A model generated the notes under the pieces. It was not told where the DNA came from. It saw only the letters and a program-made list of their open reading frames with translations, and searched no databases. Of a stretch of 64,000 bases of DNA, positions 17,111 through 25,980 are shown piece by piece. The position numbers were made by a program, and so were the translations under genes. Source of the DNA: an uncultured Prevotella sp. (lineage in GTDB: Bacteria; Bacteroidota; Bacteroidia; Bacteroidales; Bacteroidaceae); contig CAMHAM010000003.1 in the NCBI GenBank assembly GCA_946183415.1, forward strand, positions 1-64,000, in the 5' to 3' direction. Position 1 is the first letter of the stretch. Each line of letters starts with the position of its first letter.

Positions 17111-18727
17111 ATGAGAAGACTATTAATCATTATGGCATTGTGCTGCTGGTACGTGAATGCTGCCAGTCAGGAGTATTTAGTGCCGGTATCGGAGGCACAC
17201 GAGAAGATGCAGACGGGCAAGTATAAGCCCACGTGGGAATCGCTGAAACAGCACAAAACGCCGGAATGGTTCAGGAATGCGAAGTTCGGCATCTGGGCAC
17301 ACTGGGGTCCGCAGTGTGTGGAAGGCTCGGGTGACTGGATGGCCCGGGAGATGTATATGGAGGGCAGGAAGGCCTACCAGTATCACCTGGAGCACTACGG
17401 CCATCCTTCAGAAGTAGGATTCAAGGATATCCTGCCGCTGTTCAAGGCAGAGAAGTGGAATCCGGAAAAGCTCGTGGAGAGGTATAAGCGCTGCGGAGCA
17501 CAGTATTTCTTCGTGCTGGGCAATCACCATGACAACTTCGACCTATGGGACTCGAAATACCAACGCTGGAACTCCGTGAACATCGGCCCGAAGAAGGATA
17601 TCCTCGACGGCTGGGCCAAGGCAGCGAAGAAGGCAGGACTGCCTCTGGGCATCTCGTTCCATGCCGATCACGCCTGGACATGGTACGAGCCATCGCAGCG
17701 ATACGACCAAAACGGCCCTAAGGCTGGAATATACTACGACGGCAAACTGACGAAAGAGGACGGCAAAGGCAAATGGTGGGAAGGCTACGACCCGCAAGAG
17801 CTGTATGCTCAGGACCACGAGCCAAGCGAGCTATCATGGTCGAACGTACAGATCCACAAGCAATGGGACTGGACAAACGGGGCAACACTCCCCACACAAG
17901 CATTCGTTACCAACTTCTATGACCGCACACTGGATGCCATCAACCGCTATGAGCCAGACCTGATCTACTTCGACGTGACGGTGCTGCCATTCTATGGCAT
18001 CAGCGACGCTGGCATGAAGATCACAACACATCTCTACAACAAGAACCCACGATCGGTCGTGTTTGGCAAGATTCTCAGCGAAGAGCAGCGTAAGTGCATC
18101 ACCTGGGATGTGGAGCGCGGTGCTCCTAACGAAATCATCGACGAGCCGTGGCAGACATGCAACTGTATCGGTGGCTGGCACTATAACACGGAGATCTATG
18201 AAAAAGGATGGTACAAGAGTGCCGAGACGGTAGTGAAACAGCTGGTGGACATCGTATCGAAGAACGGATGCCTGCTGCTGAGCATACCCTTAAGAGCCGA
18301 CGGCACCTACGACGAGAAAGAAGCACAGATACTCGACGACCTGGAGGCCTGGATGACTGTAAACGGTGAGAGTATCTTCGGCACCCGCCCATGGAAGATC
18401 TTTGGAGAAGGGCCGATAGCTGAAAAGACTGTGGACATGAACGGCCCTGGCTTCAACGACGGACAATACGCAGGCATGAGCCATCGGGACATACGCTTCA
18501 ACCAAACTCAGAAGCATCTGTATGCAACGGCTATGGGATGGCCTGAGGACGGCAAGATCGTCATCAAAAGTCTGGCCAAAGGCAATTCTTATTTCAAGAA
18601 GGCAATCTCGGGTGCCTGGCTGTTAGGCTACGGCAAGGTAAAAGCGAAGCAGACAGGAGAGGGACTGGTCGTGGAACTGCCTGCTCCTACCAACAAGATT
18701 GCACCAGTTATAAGGATTACGAAATAA
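17111..18727 (+). CDS. Secreted alpha-L-fucosidase, glycoside hydrolase family 29
   Basis: This 538-residue enzyme should remove alpha-linked fucose from host or plant glycans. A signal peptide ends near NAASQ. The catalytic barrel begins with WFRNAKFGIWAHWGPQ, contains the family segment LGNHHDNFDLWDSKYQRWN and places the expected nucleophile Asp in LIYFDVTV (about residue 281). A C-terminal beta-sandwich follows from about residue 430. It converges with an AraC-type gene 5 bp away, which is a plausible regulator. No SusCD pair is near. Confidence 0.92.
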   Translation: MRRLLIIMALCCWYVNAASQEYLVPVSEAHEKMQTGKYKPTWESLKQHKTPEWFRNAKFGIWAHWGPQCVEGSGDWMAREMYMEGRKAYQYHLEHYGHPSEVGFKDILPLFKAEKWNPEKLVERYKRCGAQYFFVLGNHHDNFDLWDSKYQRWNSVNIGPKKDILDGWAKAAKKAGLPLGISFHADHAWTWYEPSQRYDQNGPKAGIYYDGKLTKEDGKGKWWEGYDPQELYAQDHEPSELSWSNVQIHKQWDWTNGATLPTQAFVTNFYDRTLDAINRYEPDLIYFDVTVLPFYGISDAGMKITTHLYNKNPRSVVFGKILSEEQRKCITWDVERGAPNEIIDEPWQTCNCIGGWHYNTEIYEKGWYKSAETVVKQLVDIVSKNGCLLLSIPLRADGTYDEKEAQILDDLEAWMTVNGESIFGTRPWKIFGEGPIAEKTVDMNGPGFNDGQYAGMSHRDIRFNQTQKHLYATAMGWPEDGKIVIKSLAKGNSYFKKAISGAWLLGYGKVKAKQTGEGLVVELPAPTNKIAPVIRITK

Positions 18728-18732
18728 GATGC

Positions 18733-19617
18733 TCAGGGCTTGCCCTTCCTGTAGGCTAAGGGGGTGATGCCCGCCTTTGTACGGAAGAAATTGGTGAGAG
18801 CAGACTGGTCGCTGAAATTCAGTTCGTCTGCTATCTCGCTGATGGTTTTGTCGGTGGTCTTCAACTGGATACAGATTTCGTTGTAGAGGAAGTTCGAGAG
18901 ATAGCTGAGCACCGTATTGCCTGTCAGTTCCTTGATAGTACGTGAAAGATAAGTTGCAGATACATTCAGGCGATCGGCATAGAACTGCACCTGCCGCTCT
19001 CTCTTGAAGTTCCTCGAAGCCAGATGGAGGAAAATCTTCAGGATATTATCCTTGTATTTCAGGTCGTGCGTATTGATCTCGTTGCCGGAAATCAGCTCAG
19101 CCAACATGAACAGACAGATGTTCAACTGATACTTGATCATCTCATTCTTATAGAGGTGAGGGGTCACGATCGTCCTTTGGATGTTAGTCATCATCTGATA
19201 AAACGACGCAGCCTGCATCTCACCTAGATGAACCACTGGCATGGAACTGAACACTTCTATCGGATTCTGCCCTTTGAAATGTTCATGATTAACAATCAAA
19301 CTGTCGAAGTAATTCTTTTCCACCAGCAGATGAATCGACGACACCTCCTCAGAACAGTCCTCAACGGCGAAATTGTCGTACGACTGCTTCACAAACAGGT
19401 CGTGCATCTCCAGATGCACTTGGTTGTTGTTGATTTGATAGTTTTCCCATCCATCTACGATGAGATTGACGGAATAGAAACTGCCAAGCCCAGGATGAAC
19501 CACGCGCCGCAGAATATCGCGATCGGCAGTAAAGCATACCAAAGCCGAACCGAATAGTCCGTCGATATAGTTTTGCTCGGTGAATTCTTCCAAGTTATAA
19601 ATACCGCTTTGATTCAT
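18733..19617 (-). CDS. AraC-family transcriptional regulator
   Basis: This 294-residue protein has an N-terminal sensor domain and C-terminal AraC HTH (LNVSATYLSRTIKELTG and SEIADELNFSDQSALTNFF). The start is placed at MNQSGIYN because a -7 box lies just upstream, within the N-terminal extension of the ORF-track version. It is convergent with the fucosidase and divergent from the dcu-ansB-aspA operon, either of which it might control. Confidence 0.88.
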   Translation of the reverse strand: MNQSGIYNLEEFTEQNYIDGLFGSALVCFTADRDILRRVVHPGLGSFYSVNLIVDGWENYQINNNQVHLEMHDLFVKQSYDNFAVEDCSEEVSSIHLLVEKNYFDSLIVNHEHFKGQNPIEVFSSMPVVHLGEMQAASFYQMMTNIQRTIVTPHLYKNEMIKYQLNICLFMLAELISGNEINTHDLKYKDNILKIFLHLASRNFKRERQVQFYADRLNVSATYLSRTIKELTGNTVLSYLSNFLYNEICIQLKTTDKTISEIADELNFSDQSALTNFFRTKAGITPLAYRKGKP

Positions 19618-19643
19618 TCCTTTAGGTTTCAGACTTGATTGTG

Positions 19644-19651
19644 CAAAGATA
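19644..19651 (-). promoter_or_regulatory. Promoter -7 box of the AraC gene
   Basis: The minus strand reads TATCTTTG, 27 bases before the chosen ATG. Confidence 0.6.
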
Positions 19652-19758
19652 CAACAAAAAAACGATGTTTGCAAATTTTAGAATGTTTTATCTGGGCTTG
19701 TGTCGTTTTTTACAAAAAATAGTTCGTTTTTTATAATACAGGGTAAGAAAAATCTCCC

Positions 19759-19766
19759 TACCTTTG
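19759..19766 (+). promoter_or_regulatory. Promoter -7 box of the dcu-ansB-porin-aspA operon
   Basis: TACCTTTG lies 49 bases before the dcu ATG. No further strong -7 box is visible before ansB, the porin gene or aspA, consistent with one transcript ending at the terminator near 24950. Confidence 0.6.
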
Positions 19767-19815
19767 CAGCCGAGAACAAACTCAAAACAATTATTCATAA
19801 CAAACAAAACAATCT

Positions 19816-21162
19816 ATGGTGACGTTCTTGGTTCTTTTCCAATTGTGTATTGTCCTCGCACTGATTTTCATCGGTGCCAGAGTCGGAGGCATCGGACTGG
19901 GTATCTACGGAATGGTAGGTGTCTTCATCCTTGTCTTCATCTTCGGCATGCATCCAGGCAAAGTGCCCATCGATGTAATGCTGATTATTGCTTCGGTGAT
20001 TACGGCAACTGCTGCGCTTCAGGCTGCTGGTGGTCTGGATTACCTGGTAGGCTTGGCAGCAAAATTCCTGCGTAAACACCCCACTCACATTACTTATTAT
20101 GGTCCACTGACCACCTGGCTCTTCTGTCTCGTGGCTGGTACGGCCCATACCTCTTATTCGCTGTTGCCGATTATCTCAGAGATCGCCAAGAACTCTAAGA
20201 TCCGTCCTGAGCGCCCCATGACAGTGGCCACGATCGCTGCCTCGTTGGGTATTACAGGTTCGCCTATGTCGGCTGCCACCGCCGCTGTAATCTCTACTGA
20301 CCTGCTGGGTGGACAAGGTATTGAGTTGAAGGACATCCTGCTCATTTGCATCCCAGCCTCACTAATCGCTATCCTCGTGGCTGCATTCGTTCAGAACCGT
20401 GTAGGTAAGGAGCTGGAAGATGATCCTGAATACCAGCGCAGAGTGCGTGAAGGTCTGATTGATCCTGAGGCTGAGGCCAAGGCCATGCAACAGATGGAGC
20501 AGAGTCCGAATCCGCGTGCGAAATGGAGTGTGCTGGCATTCCTCCTAGGCGTTGTCTTGGTCATCATTTTCGGTAGTGTACCCTCCCTGCGCCCCTCTTA
20601 CGAGGTGGATGGTGTCATCGAGCGACTCTCTATGCCTGAGACCATTGAGATCCTGATGATGTCGATTGCAGCCCTCATCCTGATTGTGGGTAAGGCGAGC
20701 GTAAAGAAAGCCGTCAGTGGCAACATCTTTGGTGCCGGTATGAATGCCATGATCTCTATCTTTGGTATCGCATGGATGGGTGACACCTTCTTCAATGGCA
20801 ACATTGAATTCTTCAAGAGTCACATCGCTGACATCGTGACACAGTATCCGTTCCTCTTCTCTGTGGCCCTGTTTATCATGAGTATCATGCTCTTCTCACA
20901 AGCCGCCACTGTGCGTACCCTCTTCCCTTTGGGTATGGGTCTGGGTATCTCACCCTTGGCACTCGTAGCTATGTTCCCTGCCGTGAACGGTTACTTCTTC
21001 ATCCCCAACTATCCGACTGAGGTGGCTGCTATCAACTTCGACACTACTGGAACGACGCGTATCGGCAAGTATGTGCTCAACCACTCGTTCCAACTCTCTG
21101 GCTTTATCACAACCTTTGTCAGCATTGGCATCGGCTATCTCATCATAACATTCTTATATTAA
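19816..21162 (+). CDS. dcuB: Anaerobic C4-dicarboxylate transporter (DcuA/DcuB family)
   Basis: This 448-residue inner-membrane protein with 10 or more helices exchanges aspartate, fumarate or malate for succinate in anaerobes. Family features are the GIGLGIYGMVGVFILVF start, GTAHTSYSLLPII and SLGITGSPMSAATAAV. The length is normal. It heads an operon with asparaginase, a porin and aspartase, so the likely job is aspartate import or fumarate/succinate exchange. Choice between DcuA and DcuB is not certain. Confidence 0.9.
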   Translation: MVTFLVLFQLCIVLALIFIGARVGGIGLGIYGMVGVFILVFIFGMHPGKVPIDVMLIIASVITATAALQAAGGLDYLVGLAAKFLRKHPTHITYYGPLTTWLFCLVAGTAHTSYSLLPIISEIAKNSKIRPERPMTVATIAASLGITGSPMSAATAAVISTDLLGGQGIELKDILLICIPASLIAILVAAFVQNRVGKELEDDPEYQRRVREGLIDPEAEAKAMQQMEQSPNPRAKWSVLAFLLGVVLVIIFGSVPSLRPSYEVDGVIERLSMPETIEILMMSIAALILIVGKASVKKAVSGNIFGAGMNAMISIFGIAWMGDTFFNGNIEFFKSHIADIVTQYPFLFSVALFIMSIMLFSQAATVRTLFPLGMGLGISPLALVAMFPAVNGYFFIPNYPTEVAAINFDTTGTTRIGKYVLNHSFQLSGFITTFVSIGIGYLIITFLY

Positions 21163-21194
21163 TATTTACTAACAATTTCAAACTTCAAACAATT

Positions 21195-22244
21195 ATGAAA
21201 ACAATGCGTAATGTATTAATGCTTTTGGCACTGTTGGTATCAGTTAACATCGTTGCTAAACCTAAAATCCGCATCATTGCCACTGGCGGTACTATCGCTG
21301 GCGTAAGTGAATCTGCCACTTCGTCTGCTTACAGTGCAGGACAGGTAGGTGTAAAGACCCTTATCGACGCTGTTCCACAAATGCTCTATCTCGCTGATGT
21401 TACAGGCGAACAGCTCGTGAACATAGGTTCGCAGGATATGAACGACCAGGTATGGCTGAAGCTGGCCAAGCGCATCAATCAGCTGCTAAACGAAGAAGAC
21501 TATGACGGCGTAGTCATCACTCACGGAACCGACACGATGGAAGAGACAGCCTACTTCCTAAACTTGACGGTGAAGAGCGACAAGCCCGTAGTGCTGGTAG
21601 GCTCAATGCGCCCTTCAACAGGTATCAGTGCCGACGGTCCCGGTAATCTCTATGCCGGTGTAGCTGCTGCTGCCAGTCCCAACTCAAAGGGCCGTGGCGT
21701 ACTTGTCTGCATGAACAACCTGCTGCTCGATGCCAAGGATGTCATCAAGTTGCATACCACTGATGTAGCTACCTTCCAAAGCGCCAATTACGGTAAGGTG
21801 GGCTATGTATATAATGGTGAGGCCATCTACAACCGCAACATCGACAACCTGCACACCACAAAGAGCGAGTTTGATGTGACTAACCTCGAGAAACTCCCAC
21901 AGGTAGGTATCGTCTATGGCTATGCCAACTGCTCTCCCCTGCCCTTCCAGGCTTTTATAGACGCTAAGTTCGACGGCATCGTACTGGCTGGTGTAGGTGA
22001 CGGCAACTTCTATACCGATGTGTTCGATGTAGCCTTGAAGGCTCGTCAGAAGGGTATCAACGTAGTTCGCTCAAGCCGCTGCCCAACAGGACCTACCTGT
22101 CTGAATGGTGAGGTTGACGACGAGAAGTATGAATTCGTAGCAGCCCTGACCCTCAATCCCCAGAAGGCTCGCGTACTGCTGATGCTTGCCTTGACTAAGA
22201 CCCGTGACTGGAAGGAGATTCAGGAGTATTTCAAGAAGTACTAA
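21195..22244 (+). CDS. ansB: Type II L-asparaginase
   Basis: This 349-residue enzyme hydrolyses asparagine to aspartate and ammonia. A signal peptide (ending at VAKPK or nearby) points to the periplasm. Both catalytic Thr regions are present: ATGGTIAGVS near residue 31 and THGTDTMEETAYF near residue 112; SMRPSTGISADGPGNLY is the substrate-binding region. It lies between dcu and the porin gene, so periplasmic asparagine is converted to aspartate for import by the Dcu protein and deamination by AspA. Confidence 0.94.
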   Translation: MKTMRNVLMLLALLVSVNIVAKPKIRIIATGGTIAGVSESATSSAYSAGQVGVKTLIDAVPQMLYLADVTGEQLVNIGSQDMNDQVWLKLAKRINQLLNEEDYDGVVITHGTDTMEETAYFLNLTVKSDKPVVLVGSMRPSTGISADGPGNLYAGVAAAASPNSKGRGVLVCMNNLLLDAKDVIKLHTTDVATFQSANYGKVGYVYNGEAIYNRNIDNLHTTKSEFDVTNLEKLPQVGIVYGYANCSPLPFQAFIDAKFDGIVLAGVGDGNFYTDVFDVALKARQKGINVVRSSRCPTGPTCLNGEVDDEKYEFVAALTLNPQKARVLLMLALTKTRDWKEIQEYFKKY

Positions 22245-22259
22245 AAAAGTGAAAAGTCT

Positions 22260-23429
22260 ATGAAAAAAAAGTTATTATTTGGAATGATGCTTTGCGTGGC
22301 ACTGGGTGCCAATGCACAGCAGGATAAGGATGCATCGACTGGTGAGCAGTCTCTGTTCGAGAAAATCACCAAGATAGAGAAGAAGCAGGACAACTTCCAC
22401 TTCCTGCTAAACCTCAACAATAGTTTCGACTTGAACCAGGGCAACGGAGAGTTTCAAGATGCCAAGTTCAACATGCGCCAGATCCGTATTGAGGCAAAAG
22501 GAAATATCAACAAAACGTTCTCTTTCCGCTATCGTCATCGCCTAAACCGCAGTAACTCCCCTACTCCAGACGGTCTTGACAATATGCCATCATCATCTAT
22601 CGACGTGGCAGGTATCGGTGTCAAGGCAAGCGACTTGTTCTCCATGTTCCTTGGTAAGCAATGCGCTGCATACGGTGGTATGGAGTTTGACCTCAATCCT
22701 ATTGAGATTTATGAATATTCAGATATGGTCGACTACATGAGCAACTTCCTAACGGGTGCCAACTTTCAGTTCCAGCTTCACCCCAACCACCAGTTGCAAC
22801 TGCAAGTGCTCGACAGCCGTAGTGGCAGCATGAGCGACATGTATGGCGAGGGCTACGAGAAGTCGAAGGTACCCCTGGTTTACACCGTGAACTGGAATGG
22901 TAATTTCGGTGGTGTATTCAGCACACGCTGGAGCTACTCACTGATGAGTCAGGCCAAGGGCTATCAGAGCCATTATGTAGCCCTGGGTAACGAGCTGACC
23001 ATTAATAATTTTGACGCTTTCTTCGACGTGATGTATATGCGTGAGGGTATCGATCGCGAGGGTATCGTATCAAGTATCGTAGGCAACAATAAACTGGGTG
23101 GCCATCAGAACGATGCCGAGTATCTGTCGTTGGTTTTAAAGGCACAGTACCGTTTTTCTCCGAAGTGGAACATCTTCGTCAAGGGCATGCTGGAGAACGA
23201 AGGTTTCTCCAAGGCCAACGGTGTCATCGAGAAGGGCAAGTATCGCACGGCTTACGGCTATCTCGCAGGTTTGGAATTCTACCCGCTGAAGAGCAGTAAT
23301 CTGCACTTCTTCCTCACCTATGTAGGGCGTCACTACAGCTATACTGACAGAGCAAAGGCATACGGTGCAGACAACTACAGCACTAACCGCATCTCACTGG
23401 GCTATATCTGGCAGGTGCCAATGTTCTAA
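22260..23429 (+). CDS. Outer-membrane porin, OprO/OprP-like
   Basis: This 389-residue protein has a signal peptide (MKKKLLFGMMLCVALGANAQ), a short N-terminal helical stretch (EKITKIEKKQDNF) and alternating beta strands with aromatic girdles, ending in a C-terminal Phe (WQVPMF) as outer-membrane barrels do. It resembles phosphate-selective porin family proteins. Its place between asparaginase and aspartase suggests that it admits asparagine, aspartate or other dicarboxylates; this is inference from context. Confidence 0.78.
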   Translation: MKKKLLFGMMLCVALGANAQQDKDASTGEQSLFEKITKIEKKQDNFHFLLNLNNSFDLNQGNGEFQDAKFNMRQIRIEAKGNINKTFSFRYRHRLNRSNSPTPDGLDNMPSSSIDVAGIGVKASDLFSMFLGKQCAAYGGMEFDLNPIEIYEYSDMVDYMSNFLTGANFQFQLHPNHQLQLQVLDSRSGSMSDMYGEGYEKSKVPLVYTVNWNGNFGGVFSTRWSYSLMSQAKGYQSHYVALGNELTINNFDAFFDVMYMREGIDREGIVSSIVGNNKLGGHQNDAEYLSLVLKAQYRFSPKWNIFVKGMLENEGFSKANGVIEKGKYRTAYGYLAGLEFYPLKSSNLHFFLTYVGRHYSYTDRAKAYGADNYSTNRISLGYIWQVPMF

Positions 23430-23463
23430 AGGTAAAAGAGTAAAAAGGTAAAAAGGTAAAACT
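23430..23463 (+). repeat. GTAAAAAG-type simple repeat
   Basis: The gap between the porin and aspA genes consists largely of repeated AGGTAAAA units. The same unit flanks the start of the porZ gene (35145-35278). The tract sits 16 bases before the aspA start codon, in the position of a leader. Confidence 0.55.
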
Positions 23464-23478
23464 TAAAATATTATTATT

Positions 23479-24891
23479 ATGTCAGATCAGAAATTCAGAG
23501 TAGAGTCCGACCTCTTAGGCGAACTCAAAGTTCCAGCAGACGCCCTCTATGGCGTGCAGACACAGCGTGGTATCAACAACTATCACATCTCGCGCAAGAC
23601 GATGTCGATGTATCACGACTTTATCATTGCCATCGCTTATGTGAAGCTGGCAGCAGTAGAAACCAACCACACTCTCGGTGTTATCAACGACGAGATTGCT
23701 GGAGCCATCGCTCAGGCGTGTCGTGAGCTCATCGATGGCAAGTGGCATGAGAACTTCCCCATCGACATGATGCAGGGTGGTGCTGGTACTTCCGTCAACA
23801 TGAATGCCAACGAGGTGATTGCCAACCGCGCCCTTGAGATCATGGGCCACGAGAAAGGCGACTATCAGTACTGCTATCCTAACGACCACTGTAACTGTGG
23901 ACAGTCTACCAACGATGTTTATCCTACTACCATCCGCCTGGCCCTCGTTCGTATGAACAAGAGTCTGATTGCTGCCCTCACAGGTCTTATCAGTGCCTTC
24001 CGCTACAAAGGTGATGAGTTTAAGGACTGTATCAAGATGGGGCGTACCCAGCTGCAGGATGCCGTACCTATGACCTCTGGACAGGAGTTCAATGCATACG
24101 CTAACAACCTTGAAGAGGAAATTCTGAACCTAGAGCGCAATGTGAAATTGCTCCATGAGATTAACATGGGTGGTACAGCTATCGGCACAGGTCTGAATGC
24201 CGTTCCTGGTTTTGCCAAACTCTGCGCTGCCAACCTGTCGAAGCTTACAGGTGAGGCCTTTGTATCTGCTGCCGACCTTGTAGAGGCAACTCCTGATACT
24301 GGTGCTTATGTCAGCTATTCTTCAGCCTTGAAGCGCCTGGCAGTCAAACTGTCGAAGATCTGTAACGACCTCCGACTGATGGCCTCAGGTCCTCGCTGCG
24401 GTCTCAACGAGATTAACCTGCCTCCAAAGGCTCCTGGTTCTTCAATTATGCCTGGAAAGGTGAACCCCGTTATTCCCGAGGTTGTGAACCAGGTTTGCTT
24501 CAAGGTGATCGGTAACGACACAACAATATCTTTTGCTGCTGAGGCAGGTCAGTTGCAGCTCAACGTGATGGAGCCTGTGATTACTGAGTCGCTCTTCGAA
24601 AGTCTCATTTGGCTAAAGAATGCTATCGAGACCCTCACAGAGGAGTGTGTACTCGGCATCACCGTCAACAAGGAGCGCTGTCTCGAGATGGTAAAGAACT
24701 CTATTGGTATTGTTACAGCCTTGAACCCCTACATTGGCTATAAGACCTCTACAAAGGTAGCTAAAGAGGCTCTGGAGACCAACCGCAGTGTTTATGACAT
24801 CGTGCTTGAGAAGGGTCTGATGACACAGGAGAAACTTGACGAAGCCCTCGATCCGAAGAACATGCTCGTTTCTCATAAATTCATCAAGTAG
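23479..24891 (+). CDS. aspA: Aspartate ammonia-lyase
   Basis: This 470-residue cytoplasmic enzyme converts aspartate to fumarate and ammonia. It has the superfamily signature GSSIMPGKVNPVIPE (about residues 316-330), the upstream NCGQSTNDVYPT and MGRTQLQDAVPM. Length and motifs agree with aspartases rather than class II fumarases, and the asparaginase two genes upstream supports this. The fumarate can serve as electron acceptor for the reductase whose operon starts at 63.2 kb. Confidence 0.93.
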   Translation: MSDQKFRVESDLLGELKVPADALYGVQTQRGINNYHISRKTMSMYHDFIIAIAYVKLAAVETNHTLGVINDEIAGAIAQACRELIDGKWHENFPIDMMQGGAGTSVNMNANEVIANRALEIMGHEKGDYQYCYPNDHCNCGQSTNDVYPTTIRLALVRMNKSLIAALTGLISAFRYKGDEFKDCIKMGRTQLQDAVPMTSGQEFNAYANNLEEEILNLERNVKLLHEINMGGTAIGTGLNAVPGFAKLCAANLSKLTGEAFVSAADLVEATPDTGAYVSYSSALKRLAVKLSKICNDLRLMASGPRCGLNEINLPPKAPGSSIMPGKVNPVIPEVVNQVCFKVIGNDTTISFAAEAGQLQLNVMEPVITESLFESLIWLKNAIETLTEECVLGITVNKERCLEMVKNSIGIVTALNPYIGYKTSTKVAKEALETNRSVYDIVLEKGLMTQEKLDEALDPKNMLVSHKFIK

Positions 24892-24914
24892 TTTTGAGAA
24901 CCAGCAATCAACAA

Positions 24915-24954
24915 GAAACCCCGATGATTTTAACGTCATCGGGGTTTCCTTTTT
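24915..24954 (+). terminator. Intrinsic terminator after aspA
   Basis: GAAACCCCGATGA pairs with TCATCGGGGTTTC (13 bp, 8-base loop), followed by CCTTTTT. It lies between the convergent aspA and rnc genes. Confidence 0.85.
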
Positions 24955-24966
24955 ATGCTTTATCAA

Positions 24967-25980
24967 TTATCCTTCAGCGAAAGCAGCAGCTTCTGCCTCA
25001 GCAATGATTTCCTCCTTGGATTTCTCTTTATGGGAAATATCAGAGAGATCGAACTCGTTGTCAACAGATGATTCTACAGGAGCAACAGCTTTTGATGCCT
25101 TTGAACGACGGCGTGAAGACTCTTGAGACTCTCCCTGTACAATGATGAAGTTCTGTTCCTGATCAGTGTCAGGAACGGCCATAGTAGGCTCTTCCTCCAT
25201 CTTTGTACGATTGGTCTTGGCCGCAAAAATAGTATCTACAAACTGTGGCTCACGCTTCAGACGCTTCAGAGTAGCTTCTGAGGCTAATTGCTGCGACTCC
25301 TTCTTAGAGTAACCTGTACCACGTTCACCTGTAATACCTTCGAGTACAACCTGGAAACAGAAAACAGGACTACCATTTTCATCTTTCTGTTGCTTCAACA
25401 TGCGAAATTCGAGACGCACACGATTCTTCTGACTCCATTCCAAAAGCTTGGACTTGAAATTGACCTCCTTGAAAGCCACTTTATCGATATCCACATATTT
25501 GCCCAAGATTTGCTTCTCAAAGAACTCAAGACAGGCCTCATAGCCACGATCAAGATAGATAGCACCCACTAAAGCCTCGAAGGCATTACCTTCCACATAA
25601 CTATTATGCGAGGTGGAATGTCCAGAGGAAAGCAGCAGACTGCCCAGTCCCATCTCGTTGGCAATCTTGCCTAACGTCTCGCGCGACACCAGTTTAGAAC
25701 GTGTATTGGTGAGGAATCCTTCACGTTTACCCTCGTAATGGCGGTAAACTATATAACCCACCGCAGCATCGAGTATAGCATCACCCAAGAACTCCAGTCG
25801 CTCATTATTCAGTGGCTTGCCCTTGTCATTGCGCTTACGGATGCTCTTATGCATCAGCGCCATCTTGTAATACTCGATGTTGCGGGGATAGAATCCCATT
25901 ATCGCGTAAAGAGAAGAAAAAAGCTCCTTCTCCTCGCGGAAAGGGAGCTTGATAATATCAATAATATCCTTAAGCCTCAT
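24967..25980 (-). CDS. rnc: Ribonuclease III with long acidic C-terminal tail
   Basis: This 337-residue endoribonuclease cleaves double-stranded rRNA and mRNA precursors. The RNase III domain has NERLEFLGDAILDA, with catalytic acidic residues, and the dsRNA-binding domain follows (KSKLLEWSQK to SQQLASEATLKRL). About 95 residues extend past the usual end: a charged stretch with RRRSKASK followed by a mostly acidic end (EEIIAEAEAAAFAEG). The usual family length is about 225-250. The start is set at MRLKDII, which overlaps the fabF stop by 11 bp; the ORF track is 21 residues too long. Confidence 0.93.
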   Translation of the reverse strand: MRLKDIIDIIKLPFREEKELFSSLYAIMGFYPRNIEYYKMALMHKSIRKRNDKGKPLNNERLEFLGDAILDAAVGYIVYRHYEGKREGFLTNTRSKLVSRETLGKIANEMGLGSLLLSSGHSTSHNSYVEGNAFEALVGAIYLDRGYEACLEFFEKQILGKYVDIDKVAFKEVNFKSKLLEWSQKNRVRLEFRMLKQQKDENGSPVFCFQVVLEGITGERGTGYSKKESQQLASEATLKRLKREPQFVDTIFAAKTNRTKMEEEPTMAVPDTDQEQNFIIVQGESQESSRRRSKASKAVAPVESSVDNEFDLSDISHKEKSKEEIIAEAEAAAFAEG

